50,930 nucleotides of DNA from an uncultured Gemmatimonadota bacterium (GCA_903893785.1 CAITNQ010000407.1:1-50930), one strand, 5' to 3'. Positions 42,198-50,784 are shown, numbered from the stretch's first letter. Made by a program: numbers and translations. The notes: generated from the sequence alone by a model not told the origin.

Positions 42198-42730
42198 ACC
42201 ATTCGGTCCGGCGCGACCGGGAGCCAACCGTCCGGCGCGCTATCGCGGCGCCAACTGGAGCACCCGATGCTCGCGCGGGGTTCGGCGACGTAGCGACAGG
42301 ACGGGTGGGTCTCCGGTAGCCAGCGGTCGTGCCGAGAGGCAGCCGGCGTCTGGCTGGGCACGACGGCGAAGGGCAACCGCAAAGGGTAATGGTGGAGGCG
42401 CGCCAACAGCGTCGTCTGATGTCCCGTCAGGTCGTGCCTGAGCGCGTTTCGCCGAGCGGCGGGCCATGTGCCCAAGACGGAGACGGCGGGTGAGTTCACG
42501 AGTCCGGCCACTCGGAGCCGGCCTGCGAGGGCGAGGGGGAGGAGGGCGCCGCTGGGATTGGGCCGGCTCCACCGACCTGCTTCGACCCCACGATCCGGCT
42601 TGTGCGGTGCGGGCACCAACACTCGCCGGGGTGGCGTCGTTCCAAAGGGGCCACATGAAGCCGAGAGCGGCCCGGCCTTCCGCGCGATCGCGGCGGCCGC
42701 CGGGGGCCCACCCGATACGAGCGCGACACC
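42198..42730. other. Gap between the GFA gene and the sigma-factor remnant
   Basis: 533 bases without recognisable protein similarity in any frame. It may be decayed coding DNA, given the remnants on the right, but I could not identify a source. Confidence 0.4.
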
Positions 42731-43125
42731 ATGACGCTAACCGACCTGTACGGCCAGCACGAGCAAATCTTGCAGGCCTACGCTGTCCGGTTGACGCGGC
42801 CCGGACGAGGCGGCCGATCTGGTGGAGGAAGCTTTTGTGCGCTGCCTCGGGCGCTTGGCGCTGCTCGCCCAGTTGGGTGCACCTCAGCGCCGGGCGTGGT
42901 TGTCACAGACGCCCAAGCGCCTGTTCCTGGATCGGCCTGTTCCTGGATCGCCAACTGGCACGACAGCGGGAGCAGGCGGCGTTGGCCCGTTACGCGCTGC
43001 TCGCCGGTACCGCTTTCGCCCCCCATATGTCCGCCACCGACCCGTTCGGCCAGGCTTCCGCCGCCGCAGCCGACTTCGGCGACGTCCGCCATCCGTGGCG
43101 CTTGCTGCATGGCCACGGCGGGTAG
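42731..43125 (+). pseudogene. Frameshifted ECF-type RNA polymerase sigma factor
   Basis: The ATG at 42731 begins LTDLYGQHEQILQAYAVRLT, a sigma70 region 2 start. The frame is then lost by an indel near 42800-42806, and the next frame continues with ADLVEEAFVRCLGRLALLAQ and APQRRAWLSQTPKRLFLD, the end of region 2. A perfect 16-base tandem duplication at 42919-42950 shifts the frame again, and the third frame continues RQLARQREQAALARYALLAG. No region 4 is seen, so the gene is also shortened. With two frameshifts it cannot make a sigma factor. Confidence 0.72.
42919..42950. repeat. Perfect 16-bp tandem duplication
   Basis: The unit GCCTGTTCCTGGATCG occurs twice head to tail (42919-42934 and 42935-42950) with no mismatch. 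It encodes the LFLD segment of the sigma factor. Because 16 is not a multiple of three, the second copy moves the reading frame; removing one copy restores LFLDRQLARQREQ. Confidence 0.95.
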
Positions 43126-43215
43126 CGCGCGCATCGCTCGGGACACCAGGTCCGGAAGCCCGCCAAGGGTGGCGCCTTTGTCGGCGCTGAACCGGCTGTT
43201 CACGTCGCGCTCCAT

Positions 43216-43287
43216 ACCGACTGCAGCCCCCGTCGCGTCGCGGCCATCCCACACAAACTCATAGGCGCCAGCTCCTTGGTGCGCCAC
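43216..43287 (-). pseudogene. Short remnant of a FlgD-like Ig sorting domain
   Basis: Minus-strand codons read GAGAYEFVWDGRDATGAAVG, the signature of the FlgD-like C-terminal Ig domain that ends two intact secreted proteins in this window (VWDGRDEDGNEA and AWDGRDNAGVVV). An in-frame stop lies just upstream and the expected SGVYLxRL strand does not follow. Only about 24 codons survive. Confidence 0.5.
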
Positions 43288-43321
43288 GCCCGGTTAAAGC
43301 ACTAGCTGCCCCTAATGCCAC

Positions 43322-43605
43322 CCACACGTCTTGGTCATCGACGAGCTGGGGCACAAGAGCTACCGCGACCAGGCCGCCAACCTACGCTACCGCGTCGTCA
43401 ACGGCCGGTACCTCAAGGGCCGGCCGATCCCCACCATCACCAACAGACCCTTGGCTGTACTCGGCAACCGGCTTCAGGACGGCGAGTTCGCCGAGGCCAT
43501 CCCCGATCGCCTCCGGGAGCGCGGTGCCCATCTCCCGATGCGGGCGCCTCCTACCGCACCCACCACCTCAAACAGATGGACCCAGGCACCGGCGGACAGA
43601 CTTGA
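43322..43605 (+). pseudogene. C-terminal fragment of an IS21-family IstB helper ATPase
   Basis: The frame from 43322 reads PHVLVIDELGHKSYRDQAAN, then LRYRVVNGRYLKGRPI and TITNRPLAVLGNRL, then AEAIPDRLRERGAHL. This is the Walker B to C-terminal part of IstB, the ATPase that assists the IS21 transposase. The N-terminal P-loop half is missing (a TAA stands just upstream). Near 43530 the frame shifts, and the family's last motif continues in another frame as GASYRTHHLKQ. No istA or terminal repeats were found nearby, so this is a dead insertion-sequence scar. Confidence 0.75.
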
Positions 43606-43836
43606 CGCGACGATGGCTGAGCCACCGTATCTTACCCGGGCGCCGCCGTCCCGCGCCGGCACCAGCCGACGCCCCGACCGGCCCACTCGACTGTCTCGCC
43701 GCCCCGGACGCGATTGATTTCAGAGACAAACCGCGAGGTCTCTTGGGGACATCACAACGTTTGGCCCCGGTTCATTGCTGTGGCAGACTGGATCTATCCG
43801 TGTAGCTGCTTCCCCTGTAGGAAGGAGGCCTGACCG

Positions 43837-45810
43837 ATGGCTGACGTGACGCTGGTGACCTCGTGCCATTGGGGAGACCTCCACAGCGACCTGGCACAGG
43901 CCATTGGGGTTGGCTTCTGGCGCCTGGATCCAGGGGGCAGACTGCGGTACGCGAATGGGTCGTTCGCGGGTATGCTGGGCTATGACCCGGCCGAGCAGCT
44001 GCCCTCGGCAGTGACCGATTCCGCCGAGTTGCTCAAGCTGGTGCAGCCGGTTGAGCCCTGGCCGGCAGGTGGGATCGAGATCGAGATGCGAAGGAGCGAC
44101 GGGCAGGCGGCATGGCTGCTGTGTAACGGTAGGGCGGTTAGGAGCGCGACAGGTGGCTTGACGTGTCACGAGGGCATTGCCATCGATATCACCGAGCGCC
44201 GGGACCGTGAGGCGGCGGTGCGTGTCAGCATGATGGCATACCGACAGCTGTTCACTGAGACGCCCGACGGTTGCGCGTTCCATGAGATACAGTGCGACGG
44301 AAGTGGCACGCCGGTGGACTACGTCACGCTCGATGTGAACCCCGCCTTCGAGGCCCTGCTGGGCGTTTCGCGCCAAGTGGTGGTGGGACGGAGGGCGAGT
44401 GAACTCCTGCCGCCCGACGAATTGAGCCATTGGTTGGCGGTCTTCGGACCCGTGGCGCTGACCGGCCGGTCGACAAGCTACGAGATGTTCTCACGGCACA
44501 ACGGTAAGTTCTTTCAGGGGCAGGCGTATTCCCCGACAGCGGGCCGGTTCGTCGTGGTGTTCAGCGATGTCACAGAGCGCAAGCGCGCTCAGACCGAGGC
44601 CCAGGTCACCGCAGCTCTGACGCAGCTGCGCGCCGAGGCGCTCCGCATGGCCGGGGACGGTGAATGGCCGCGGTTCGTGGCGGCGCTGCACACATGCCTA
44701 CGCGATCTGGTCCCCCACTTCAGCTGTGGCGTGAACGTCGTCCGTCCGGCCGGCGACTCCATAGCATGCTACACCGCCATCGGCGCCGAGGTCACCAGCC
44801 GACTGCGCCCAACCGTCGGCCCGGCTGTCTCCCGGGCCGCCAGCGAGGGTGCACCGATCTACCGTTCGTGCCGGACCGACCCGCTGTTCGACGCCAACCT
44901 ACCGCCCGAAGTGAATTCCGTGGTGGACGTACCGTTCGACGGCGGGACGCTGACCTTGGGCAGCAGTGCGGCGTCCGGGTTCGACGCCGGCCACCTCGCG
45001 GTCATCGGCCGCTTCGCCAGCGTTGCCGGCGAGGCCTGTCAGCGGTTGGGTATCCTTGAGACCGAACGCCGAGCGCATGAAGAGCGGGATCAGGCCCTGA
45101 CGCTGTTGGCGACCACGCAGCGCGCCGCTAAGGCAGGCGCATGGCAGTGGGACATGATCTCCAACCAGTTGACCTGGTCACCGGAGTTCCGCGAGTTGTT
45201 CGGGCTGGACCCGTCCAGCCCGGCTACCTTTGAGGTTTGGCGATCGGTGCTGCACCCGGACGATCTTGAGCTGGCCGAGCGGAACATCGCCGTGGCGATC
45301 GAATCGCGCACGCCACTGGAGAACGAGTACCGCATCGTCTTCCCATCTGGGGGGGGAGGCCTGGATTCGCGCGCAAGGGACCGTCGAGTACGACGCCGAG
45401 GGGACACCCGTTCGCATGGCCGGCATCTGCCTCGACATTACCGCCCGCAAGACGGCGGAGACGGCCCGCCAAGAGAGCGAGAGTCTGTTCCGCTCCCTTT
45501 TCGACAACATGCTGAATGGCTGTGCGTACTGCCGGATGCTCTACGTCGAAGGACAGCCGACCGATTTCATCTACCTTGCCGTCAACGACGCTTTTGGACG
45601 ACAGACAGGACTGCAGAACGTCACGGGCAAACGCGTTTCGGAGTTGATCCCGGGTTTCCAGGCCACCGAGTCCGGGCTGCTGGAGACGTATGGTCGCGTC
45701 GCGTCAACTGGCAAGCCAGAGACGTTCGAGCGGTTCGTCTCCAGCATGGCGCAGTGGTTCTCGGTGGCGGTCTACAGTCCTGGTCCGGAGCACTTCGTGG
45801 CCGTGTTTGA
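43837..45810 (+). CDS. N-terminal part of a giant PAS/GAF histidine kinase, split by a frameshift
   Basis: Real homology runs from the ATG (AAGGAGG eight bases upstream) to about 45348. After that the frame reads random Arg-rich sequence to the stop at 45810. Domains: PAS-1 (IGVGFWRLDPGGRLRYANGS), PAS-2 (RQLFTETPDGCAFHEIQ, ending DVTERKRAQ), GAF-1 (ALRMAGDGEWPRF to SVVDVPFDGGTLTL), and the beginning of PAS-3 (AGAWQWDMISNQLTWSPEF). No membrane segment, so it is a cytoplasmic sensor. At 45349-45356 there are eight G; with seven, PAS-3 would continue straight into the frame of the next entry as FPSGGEAWIRAQG. Restored, the gene (43837-47572) would encode 1244 residues. Confidence 0.85.
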   Translation: MADVTLVTSCHWGDLHSDLAQAIGVGFWRLDPGGRLRYANGSFAGMLGYDPAEQLPSAVTDSAELLKLVQPVEPWPAGGIEIEMRRSDGQAAWLLCNGRAVRSATGGLTCHEGIAIDITERRDREAAVRVSMMAYRQLFTETPDGCAFHEIQCDGSGTPVDYVTLDVNPAFEALLGVSRQVVVGRRASELLPPDELSHWLAVFGPVALTGRSTSYEMFSRHNGKFFQGQAYSPTAGRFVVVFSDVTERKRAQTEAQVTAALTQLRAEALRMAGDGEWPRFVAALHTCLRDLVPHFSCGVNVVRPAGDSIACYTAIGAEVTSRLRPTVGPAVSRAASEGAPIYRSCRTDPLFDANLPPEVNSVVDVPFDGGTLTLGSSAASGFDAGHLAVIGRFASVAGEACQRLGILETERRAHEERDQALTLLATTQRAAKAGAWQWDMISNQLTWSPEFRELFGLDPSSPATFEVWRSVLHPDDLELAERNIAVAIESRTPLENEYRIVFPSGGGGLDSRARDRRVRRRGDTRSHGRHLPRHYRPQDGGDGPPRERESVPLPFRQHAEWLCVLPDALRRRTADRFHLPCRQRRFWTTDRTAERHGQTRFGVDPGFPGHRVRAAGDVWSRRVNWQARDVRAVRLQHGAVVLGGGLQSWSGALRGRV

Positions 45811-47572
45811 CGTCGTGACCGAGCGCAAGCGAACCGAGCAGGAGGCGGCCACCAACCTCGCCCTCCAACGGGTCCGCAGCGAGGTCCTCCAGATGGAGCG
45901 GGAGGCCGACTGGCAACGCGTCGCCGAACAGCTCCATGGCGAATTGCGCCGAGTGGTGGGATTCGACCAGTGCACCATCAACCTGCTGGACGCCGGGGGT
46001 GACGCCGTCACCCACTACGCGATGGGGTCCCCCGATGTTGCGCCCCTCCGGGGTCCCGCAGACGACCCAGTCTTGGTTCAGGTGATAGAGACGGGTCAAC
46101 CGATGTACCGCCGCAATCCGCTTATGTCTCCCGGCATGTCGCCTGACGTCCGCTCAGTGGTCGATGTGCCGTTCTCTGGCGGCACACTGACGGTCTACAG
46201 CACCATAGAGGACGCGTTCACCGACCGCGACCTTGCCACTCTCACCCAGTTTGCGCAGGTGCTCACCGAGGCGCACCAGCGGTTGTCTGAATTCATACGG
46301 GTCGAGACGCATCGCCGTCAGTCCCAGCGGCGGCTCGAACTCGACCTGGGGTTGCAGCGCGTCCGCAACGCGGTGTTCCAGATGGAGCGCGAAGATGACT
46401 GGGGCGCGCTGGTGGTGCTGTTCGCGCAGGAGTTGGGGAGATTGGTGCGTTTCGGCGACTACTGCATCAACGTCATTGACCTGCCGCATGGATCCGTTCA
46501 CGCCTACACGGGCCAAGGCAGGCGGGATGACCCGTTGGCTGGCTGGCTGGAGGTTATCTACACCAAGTGCCATGCTACCGGTCGGAGCGTGTACCGTCCG
46601 CGGCGGTCGGATCCGTTGTTCAACCCAGACATGCCGGCGGATGTCCACGCCATCGTTGACGCGCCGTTCGCTGGCGGAACGGTAGCCATCAGCAGCCCCT
46701 TCGAGGACCCGTTCAGCGACGACGACATCCACGCGCTGGAGCAGATGGCCACGGTCATCTCAGAGGGACACCGGAGGCTGCAGGACATTACCGCCCGCCA
46801 GCGTCTCGCGGAAGCAGTGGAGCGGCAACGAACCCAGGCAGCGGAGGCGTCGCGCCTGCAGACGCTAGGGGAGATGGCGGCTGGCGCTGCCCACGAGCTC
46901 AATCAGCCGCTTAACGGGATTCGCGCGTTCGCGGAGGGTGCGGCCTATGGCTTACGCCACGGATGGCATGCGACGACGGACGAGCTCTGTGACACCCTCG
47001 ACGATATCGTTCGGCAAGTGGACCGCATGGCCGGTATCATAGATCACATGCGTGGCTTGGCCCACGACAGCTCTGGCCGCGAGATGGAGCCGGTCAACCT
47101 GGCCGACGTGGTCGAGGGCGCGCTGAAGCTGACCCAGGCGCAACTGCGAGTGCACGGCATTGGCGTAACCATCGACGCGCCGGCTGCTCTTCCGCCCGTC
47201 ACGGGCCACCCCAACCAGCTGGAGCAGGTCGTGCTCAACTTGATCGCTAACGCCCGCGACGCCTTGCAGGCGCGGAAGGCTATCGAGGGATCGGGCGAGG
47301 CCTGGACCGCGCATCTGCGGATCACCGCGTCAACCGATCGGTCTGGCCACCGCGTCCGGTTAGCCGTCAGCGACAATGGTGGCGGCATCCCAGACAATGT
47401 CGTCGGCCGGGTCTTCGATCCGTTCTTCACCACCAAGGACGTCGGCAAGGGAACGGGGCTCGGTTTGGCGATCGCGCGCGGCATTGTCGAAGAGCACGGC
47501 GGTACGCTGGAGCTGACCAATCGCCCCGGCGATAGCGTGACATTCACGATTACGCTACCAGTGGCAGGTTAG
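45416..47572 (+). CDS. C-terminal part of the same histidine kinase (PAS, GAF, GAF, HisKA, HATPase)
   Basis: Coding similarity in this frame starts at about 45352; the first ATG is at 45416. Domains: end of PAS-3 (DITARKTAE), PAS-4 (LFRSLFDNMLNGCAYCRML to DVVTERKRT), GAF-2 (VLQMEREADWQRV to SVVDVPFSGGTLTV), GAF-3 (VFQMEREDDWGAL to AIVDAPFAGGTVAI), HisKA (MAAGAAHELNQPLNGIRAF, phospho-acceptor H1019 of the restored protein) and HATPase_c (NQLEQVVLNLIANARDAL, DNGGGIP, GKGTGLGLAIARGIV). All kinase motifs are intact. No response regulator or receiver domain is nearby. If the frameshift is real, expression of this half would need internal initiation. Confidence 0.85.
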   Translation: MAGICLDITARKTAETARQESESLFRSLFDNMLNGCAYCRMLYVEGQPTDFIYLAVNDAFGRQTGLQNVTGKRVSELIPGFQATESGLLETYGRVASTGKPETFERFVSSMAQWFSVAVYSPGPEHFVAVFDVVTERKRTEQEAATNLALQRVRSEVLQMEREADWQRVAEQLHGELRRVVGFDQCTINLLDAGGDAVTHYAMGSPDVAPLRGPADDPVLVQVIETGQPMYRRNPLMSPGMSPDVRSVVDVPFSGGTLTVYSTIEDAFTDRDLATLTQFAQVLTEAHQRLSEFIRVETHRRQSQRRLELDLGLQRVRNAVFQMEREDDWGALVVLFAQELGRLVRFGDYCINVIDLPHGSVHAYTGQGRRDDPLAGWLEVIYTKCHATGRSVYRPRRSDPLFNPDMPADVHAIVDAPFAGGTVAISSPFEDPFSDDDIHALEQMATVISEGHRRLQDITARQRLAEAVERQRTQAAEASRLQTLGEMAAGAAHELNQPLNGIRAFAEGAAYGLRHGWHATTDELCDTLDDIVRQVDRMAGIIDHMRGLAHDSSGREMEPVNLADVVEGALKLTQAQLRVHGIGVTIDAPAALPPVTGHPNQLEQVVLNLIANARDALQARKAIEGSGEAWTAHLRITASTDRSGHRVRLAVSDNGGGIPDNVVGRVFDPFFTTKDVGKGTGLGLAIARGIVEEHGGTLELTNRPGDSVTFTITLPVAG

Positions 47573-47667
47573 GCCGTCGGTGATCGGACATGCTGGCGAC
47601 CCTCGCCGCAGTGCTGGCCGAGGTGGCCGGTGTCGGCCTGGCTCGCACCTCTTGACGGAGGCGGTCC

Positions 47668-48195
47668 ATGGGAACGCGTGGAGTTTCCCGGCGCGGCTGG
47701 TTACTCGCCGGCGCCCTGCTGCTGATGAGTGCCACGCTTGGTTGCGGCCCTACAACGGACGCGTCCCAGCGGGGCAACTCGAGCGCCAGGCCCGCGGAAT
47801 CGCCGGCGCTATGCGTCTATGGAGCCATCCCGCTGGATGACGCCACCCAGCAGCCGCCCTTGGGCTGGAAGGTGGTGGAGGCGGAGTGGAATGGTCGACA
47901 CCGTTTCGCGCTGGCGGCGGAGCCGATCGTGTCTGAGCGCGACGTGGTGGCGGTTGCGGCACCGGGTCCCCCGGGGGTCTTGCTCGTGCGGTTGGGCCCG
48001 GAGGGTACACACCGATTCTCCGACTACACTGAGACGCCGGAGCACTACAGGAACGGCCGGTTGGCCATGGGCTTCGGCGGGCGCTGGGTCTGCTTCCCGA
48101 GCCTTCAGGCCCCCACGCGGGATGGCCAGTTCGCCCTCGTGGGTCTCACAGCCGACGAGGTCAACCTGGCCAAGACGACCTGGCCCGCGCCGTGA
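47668..48195 (+). CDS. Small predicted lipoprotein of unknown function
   Basis: A 175-residue protein. The N-terminus has Arg residues, a hydrophobic segment (GWLLAGALLLMSATLGC) and a Cys as probable lipid attachment site. The mature part has no family I recognise; it holds a beta-rich stretch (GVLLVRLGPEGTHRFSDYTE and GRWVCFPSLQAPTRDGQFAL). ATG at 47668 has GGAGG six bases upstream. It follows the kinase by 95 bases on the same strand, so a sensory partner role is conceivable but unproven. Confidence 0.65.
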   Translation: MGTRGVSRRGWLLAGALLLMSATLGCGPTTDASQRGNSSARPAESPALCVYGAIPLDDATQQPPLGWKVVEAEWNGRHRFALAAEPIVSERDVVAVAAPGPPGVLLVRLGPEGTHRFSDYTETPEHYRNGRLAMGFGGRWVCFPSLQAPTRDGQFALVGLTADEVNLAKTTWPAP

Positions 48196-48815
48196 CATGG
48201 GGGTCAAGGGATCGGGGGGCCGGCCTGGCACACTGAGTCGCTCCGCCAAGCCCCCGAGGCACGGTGCCCATCGCCGGCGGCGGCAGTGTCGGCCCGCCGC
48301 CGCCAGGCCGCCCTGGCCGCAAGGAATCGCCCCAGGGGAAACGGAGACCGGCTGGGCAAGTACGACCAACCGGGCAGCGGGGGCCCCTTGGGCGTAGTAG
48401 GCTTGCGCAGATTGGGCCGGCGGCCAAACCCTAAGATCCCGTCGAGGCCCTCCCTGGTTCCGGAGTCTCCGAGGGGGACGGCGCGGGGCTCCCTGCGGGC
48501 TCTCCCGTAGCGTGGCGGCCACCGTAAGTTGGTGCCCTCACACGAAGTGCTTGCCCATCTGACGTCGGAGGCCGGGTATCTGTCCACCCTGCGCCGAGCC
48601 GTCGCTGGGGGGGCTCAGGTTGCGACCGCCGAGAGCCCGAGGCACGCGAAGGCCTACGGGCCGATCGGCTCGTTAAGGCCTGTCGGTGAGAGCCATCGCC
48701 AGCTGCCACACCACCGGGTATGCGGGTTGCACGATGGCGAGCGAGAGAGTCCTGTCAGCTGGAAGGGCGACCCAGGCTGAATATGGTGCGCACGCAGGGC
48801 GGACAGGAGGTCGGA
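48196..48815. other. Gap between the lipoprotein and NHL-repeat genes
   Basis: 620 bases. Open frames exist on both strands but are Arg/Pro/Gly-rich with no ribosome site or recognisable motif. No tRNA-like fold or hairpin with T run was seen. Confidence 0.45.
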
Positions 48816-50513
48816 ATGACCAGGTACATTGCACACACACTGATGCTGCTCGGCCTGCTGCTGGCGGCTGCCAGTGCTGGTCACGGTATTGAGGTTCAGA
48901 CCATCACCACCGTCGCGGGCAATGGCGTTGGCGGTTTCTCCGGCGACGGCGGCCCGGCGACCAGAGCCAACGTGGACGAACCTATCGGCGTGGCCGTCGA
49001 CACCGCGGGGAACATCTTCTTCGTGGACATGGCTAACGCGCGGATCCGCCGGGTAGACGCCGCGACCGGCATCATCACCACGGTGGCGGGCCACGGCGTC
49101 GTGGGTGGATACGGCGACGGCGGCCCGGCCCTGGCCGCGGCCATGGACTTCGCCAACGGCATCGCCGTTGACCGGGCGGGCAACGTGAATTTCGGCGAGC
49201 GCAACAACCACCGCGTCCGCCAGGTAGATGCGCGGACCGGAGTGATCCGCAGCGTGGCCGGAACCGGGGTGTCCGGTTTTTCCGCCGACGGCGGGCCGGC
49301 CGCCGCCGCGCAGCTCTACTGGCCCTATGGAGTAGCCGTCGACAACGCCGACAACCTGTTGATTGCCGATGGCGGCAACCATCGCATCCGGCGGGTGGAC
49401 GCCCGGACCCGGGTGATTACCACGGTGGCCGGCAATGGTGCCGAGAGCTACTCCGGCGACGGCCGCCCAGCCACCCTGGCCGCCATTGCCTACCCCACTG
49501 GAGTGGCGTCAGACCGCGGCGGGAACCTGTTCATCGCTGACTACGGCAACCAGCGGCTCCGTCGCGTGGACGCGGCAAGTGGCGCGATCACCACCATTGC
49601 TGGAACTGGCGGCGGCGGTTTCTCGGGCGACGGCGGCCCCGCCACGGCCGCCAAGATGGCCAATCCCTTTGGTGTGGCGGTGGACAGCACCGGCAATGTC
49701 TATTTCGGCGACAGCCTCAACAACCGCGTTCGCCGTGTGGACATGGCGACCGGGGTGATCACCACGGTGGTCGGGAACGGCGCCGCCGCCTATGCCGGCG
49801 ACGGCGGCAGGGCGCTGCGAGCCAGCCTGACATGGCCCGATGGCGTCGCCTTTGATCGGCAGGGCAATTTGCTGATCTCTGACAACGGCAACAACGCCAT
49901 CCGTCGCGTGAGTCCTGTCGCGGTCGCCGACCCCACACCGTTCGCCGACGCCGGGCCAGACCAGGTTGTCCCGGTCGAGACGGTGGTGCAGTTGGACGGC
50001 AGTGGCAGCGGCCCCGACGGGGTGGCGTTGACCTACCGCTGGACGGCTCCGCCCGGACTGTCGCTGAGCGATCCCTCAGCAGTCGGTCCGACCTTCACGG
50101 CGGGCTCGATCCCCGGCGTGGCCCTGCTCGTGCTGGTCGCCAACGACGGCACCGTCGACAGCGAGCCGGACACGATGAGGGTCACGACGGTCGCGCGCAC
50201 CGCCGTGCTCGAACCCGCAGGTCCGATCACGCCGCAGCGGACGCGGTTGCGCGGCAGCTACCCCAATCCGTTCAATGCCACGACGGCACTCGTGTATGAC
50301 CTGGCTGAGGATGGTCAGGTCCGCCTGCAGGTGTGCGACGTGACCGGACAGGTGGTGCGTCGTTTGGTGGAGGGGCGCGCCGCCGCCGGCAGGTACCAGG
50401 TCGCATGGGATGGTCGCGACAACGCCGGAGTCGTGGTGGGCAGCGGCGTTTACTTGGCGGAGTTGTTGGCCCGAGGGTACCGCACCGCGTGGCGCATGGC
50501 ACTGCTGAGATAG
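48816..50513 (+). CDS. Secreted NHL-repeat protein with PKD-like and PNPFN-type sorting domains
   Basis: A 565-residue exported protein. Signal peptide MTRYIAHTLMLLGLLLAAAS. Six NHL-type repeats of about 57 residues follow, each starting ITTVAGNG-like, then GDGGPA, then a GVAVD-x-GN strand and RIRRVD; six repeats fit a six-bladed propeller. Next is an Ig/PKD-like domain (ADAGPDQVVPVETVVQLDGS). The end is the FlgD-like sorting domain (GSYPNPFNATTALVYDL, VAWDGRDNAG, GSGVYLAEL). ATG at 48816 has AGGAGG five bases upstream; an in-frame ATG at 48720 would place a hydrophilic stretch before the signal peptide. Expected location: outer surface or medium. Ligand unknown. Confidence 0.9.
   Translation: MTRYIAHTLMLLGLLLAAASAGHGIEVQTITTVAGNGVGGFSGDGGPATRANVDEPIGVAVDTAGNIFFVDMANARIRRVDAATGIITTVAGHGVVGGYGDGGPALAAAMDFANGIAVDRAGNVNFGERNNHRVRQVDARTGVIRSVAGTGVSGFSADGGPAAAAQLYWPYGVAVDNADNLLIADGGNHRIRRVDARTRVITTVAGNGAESYSGDGRPATLAAIAYPTGVASDRGGNLFIADYGNQRLRRVDAASGAITTIAGTGGGGFSGDGGPATAAKMANPFGVAVDSTGNVYFGDSLNNRVRRVDMATGVITTVVGNGAAAYAGDGGRALRASLTWPDGVAFDRQGNLLISDNGNNAIRRVSPVAVADPTPFADAGPDQVVPVETVVQLDGSGSGPDGVALTYRWTAPPGLSLSDPSAVGPTFTAGSIPGVALLVLVANDGTVDSEPDTMRVTTVARTAVLEPAGPITPQRTRLRGSYPNPFNATTALVYDLAEDGQVRLQVCDVTGQVVRRLVEGRAAAGRYQVAWDGRDNAGVVVGSGVYLAELLARGYRTAWRMALLR
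48893..49915 (+). repeat. Six tandem NHL coding repeats (about 171 bp each)
   Basis: The DNA repeats with a period of roughly 57 codons; the segment encoding the VAGxG start and GGCGACGGCGGCCC (GDGGP) recurs in near-identical form. The high DNA identity could allow repeat-number changes by recombination. Confidence 0.75.
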
Positions 50514-50755
50514 CCCGGGACAGGGGCTGTGTGCCGGCAGCAGCGGAACCCCTGCGCGCGTTGCCGCCGGAGCCGCCTCAGGCCCTTGCCGGGCCCGAAT
50601 GTTGCCGATGCACCTCGTGCAGGGACCAAGGTGGACCCGCGGCTGAGGGCGGGCGCTCGCCGGACTCTTGGTCGTTGTCTAGATCGGGTATACCCCAACT
50701 GGACGTCAGGCAGAGTTCCTTGATGGCGTCAGAGTAGACTCGGTATTCGCAATTC

Positions 50756-50784
50756 TTGACAGTAGCCCGGCAAAGTCTTAAATT
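50756..50784 (+). promoter_or_regulatory. Near-consensus promoter of the serine recombinase
   Basis: TTGACA and TAAATT are separated by 17 bases, in an AT-rich island within GC-rich DNA. The spacer and -10 lie inside the inverted repeat listed next, so a protein bound there would block transcription. Confidence 0.7.

Noticed and set aside
43770..43800. Possible sigma54 promoter (TTGGCC ... TTGCT) before the large kinase
   Set aside because: The distance between the GG and GC elements is 12 instead of the required 10, and the central CAC is missing.
48893..49915. CRISPR-like array suggested by regular DNA repeats
   Set aside because: The period is about 171 bp, the repeats are in frame and encode NHL propeller blades; there are no short identical repeats with unique spacers anywhere in the window.
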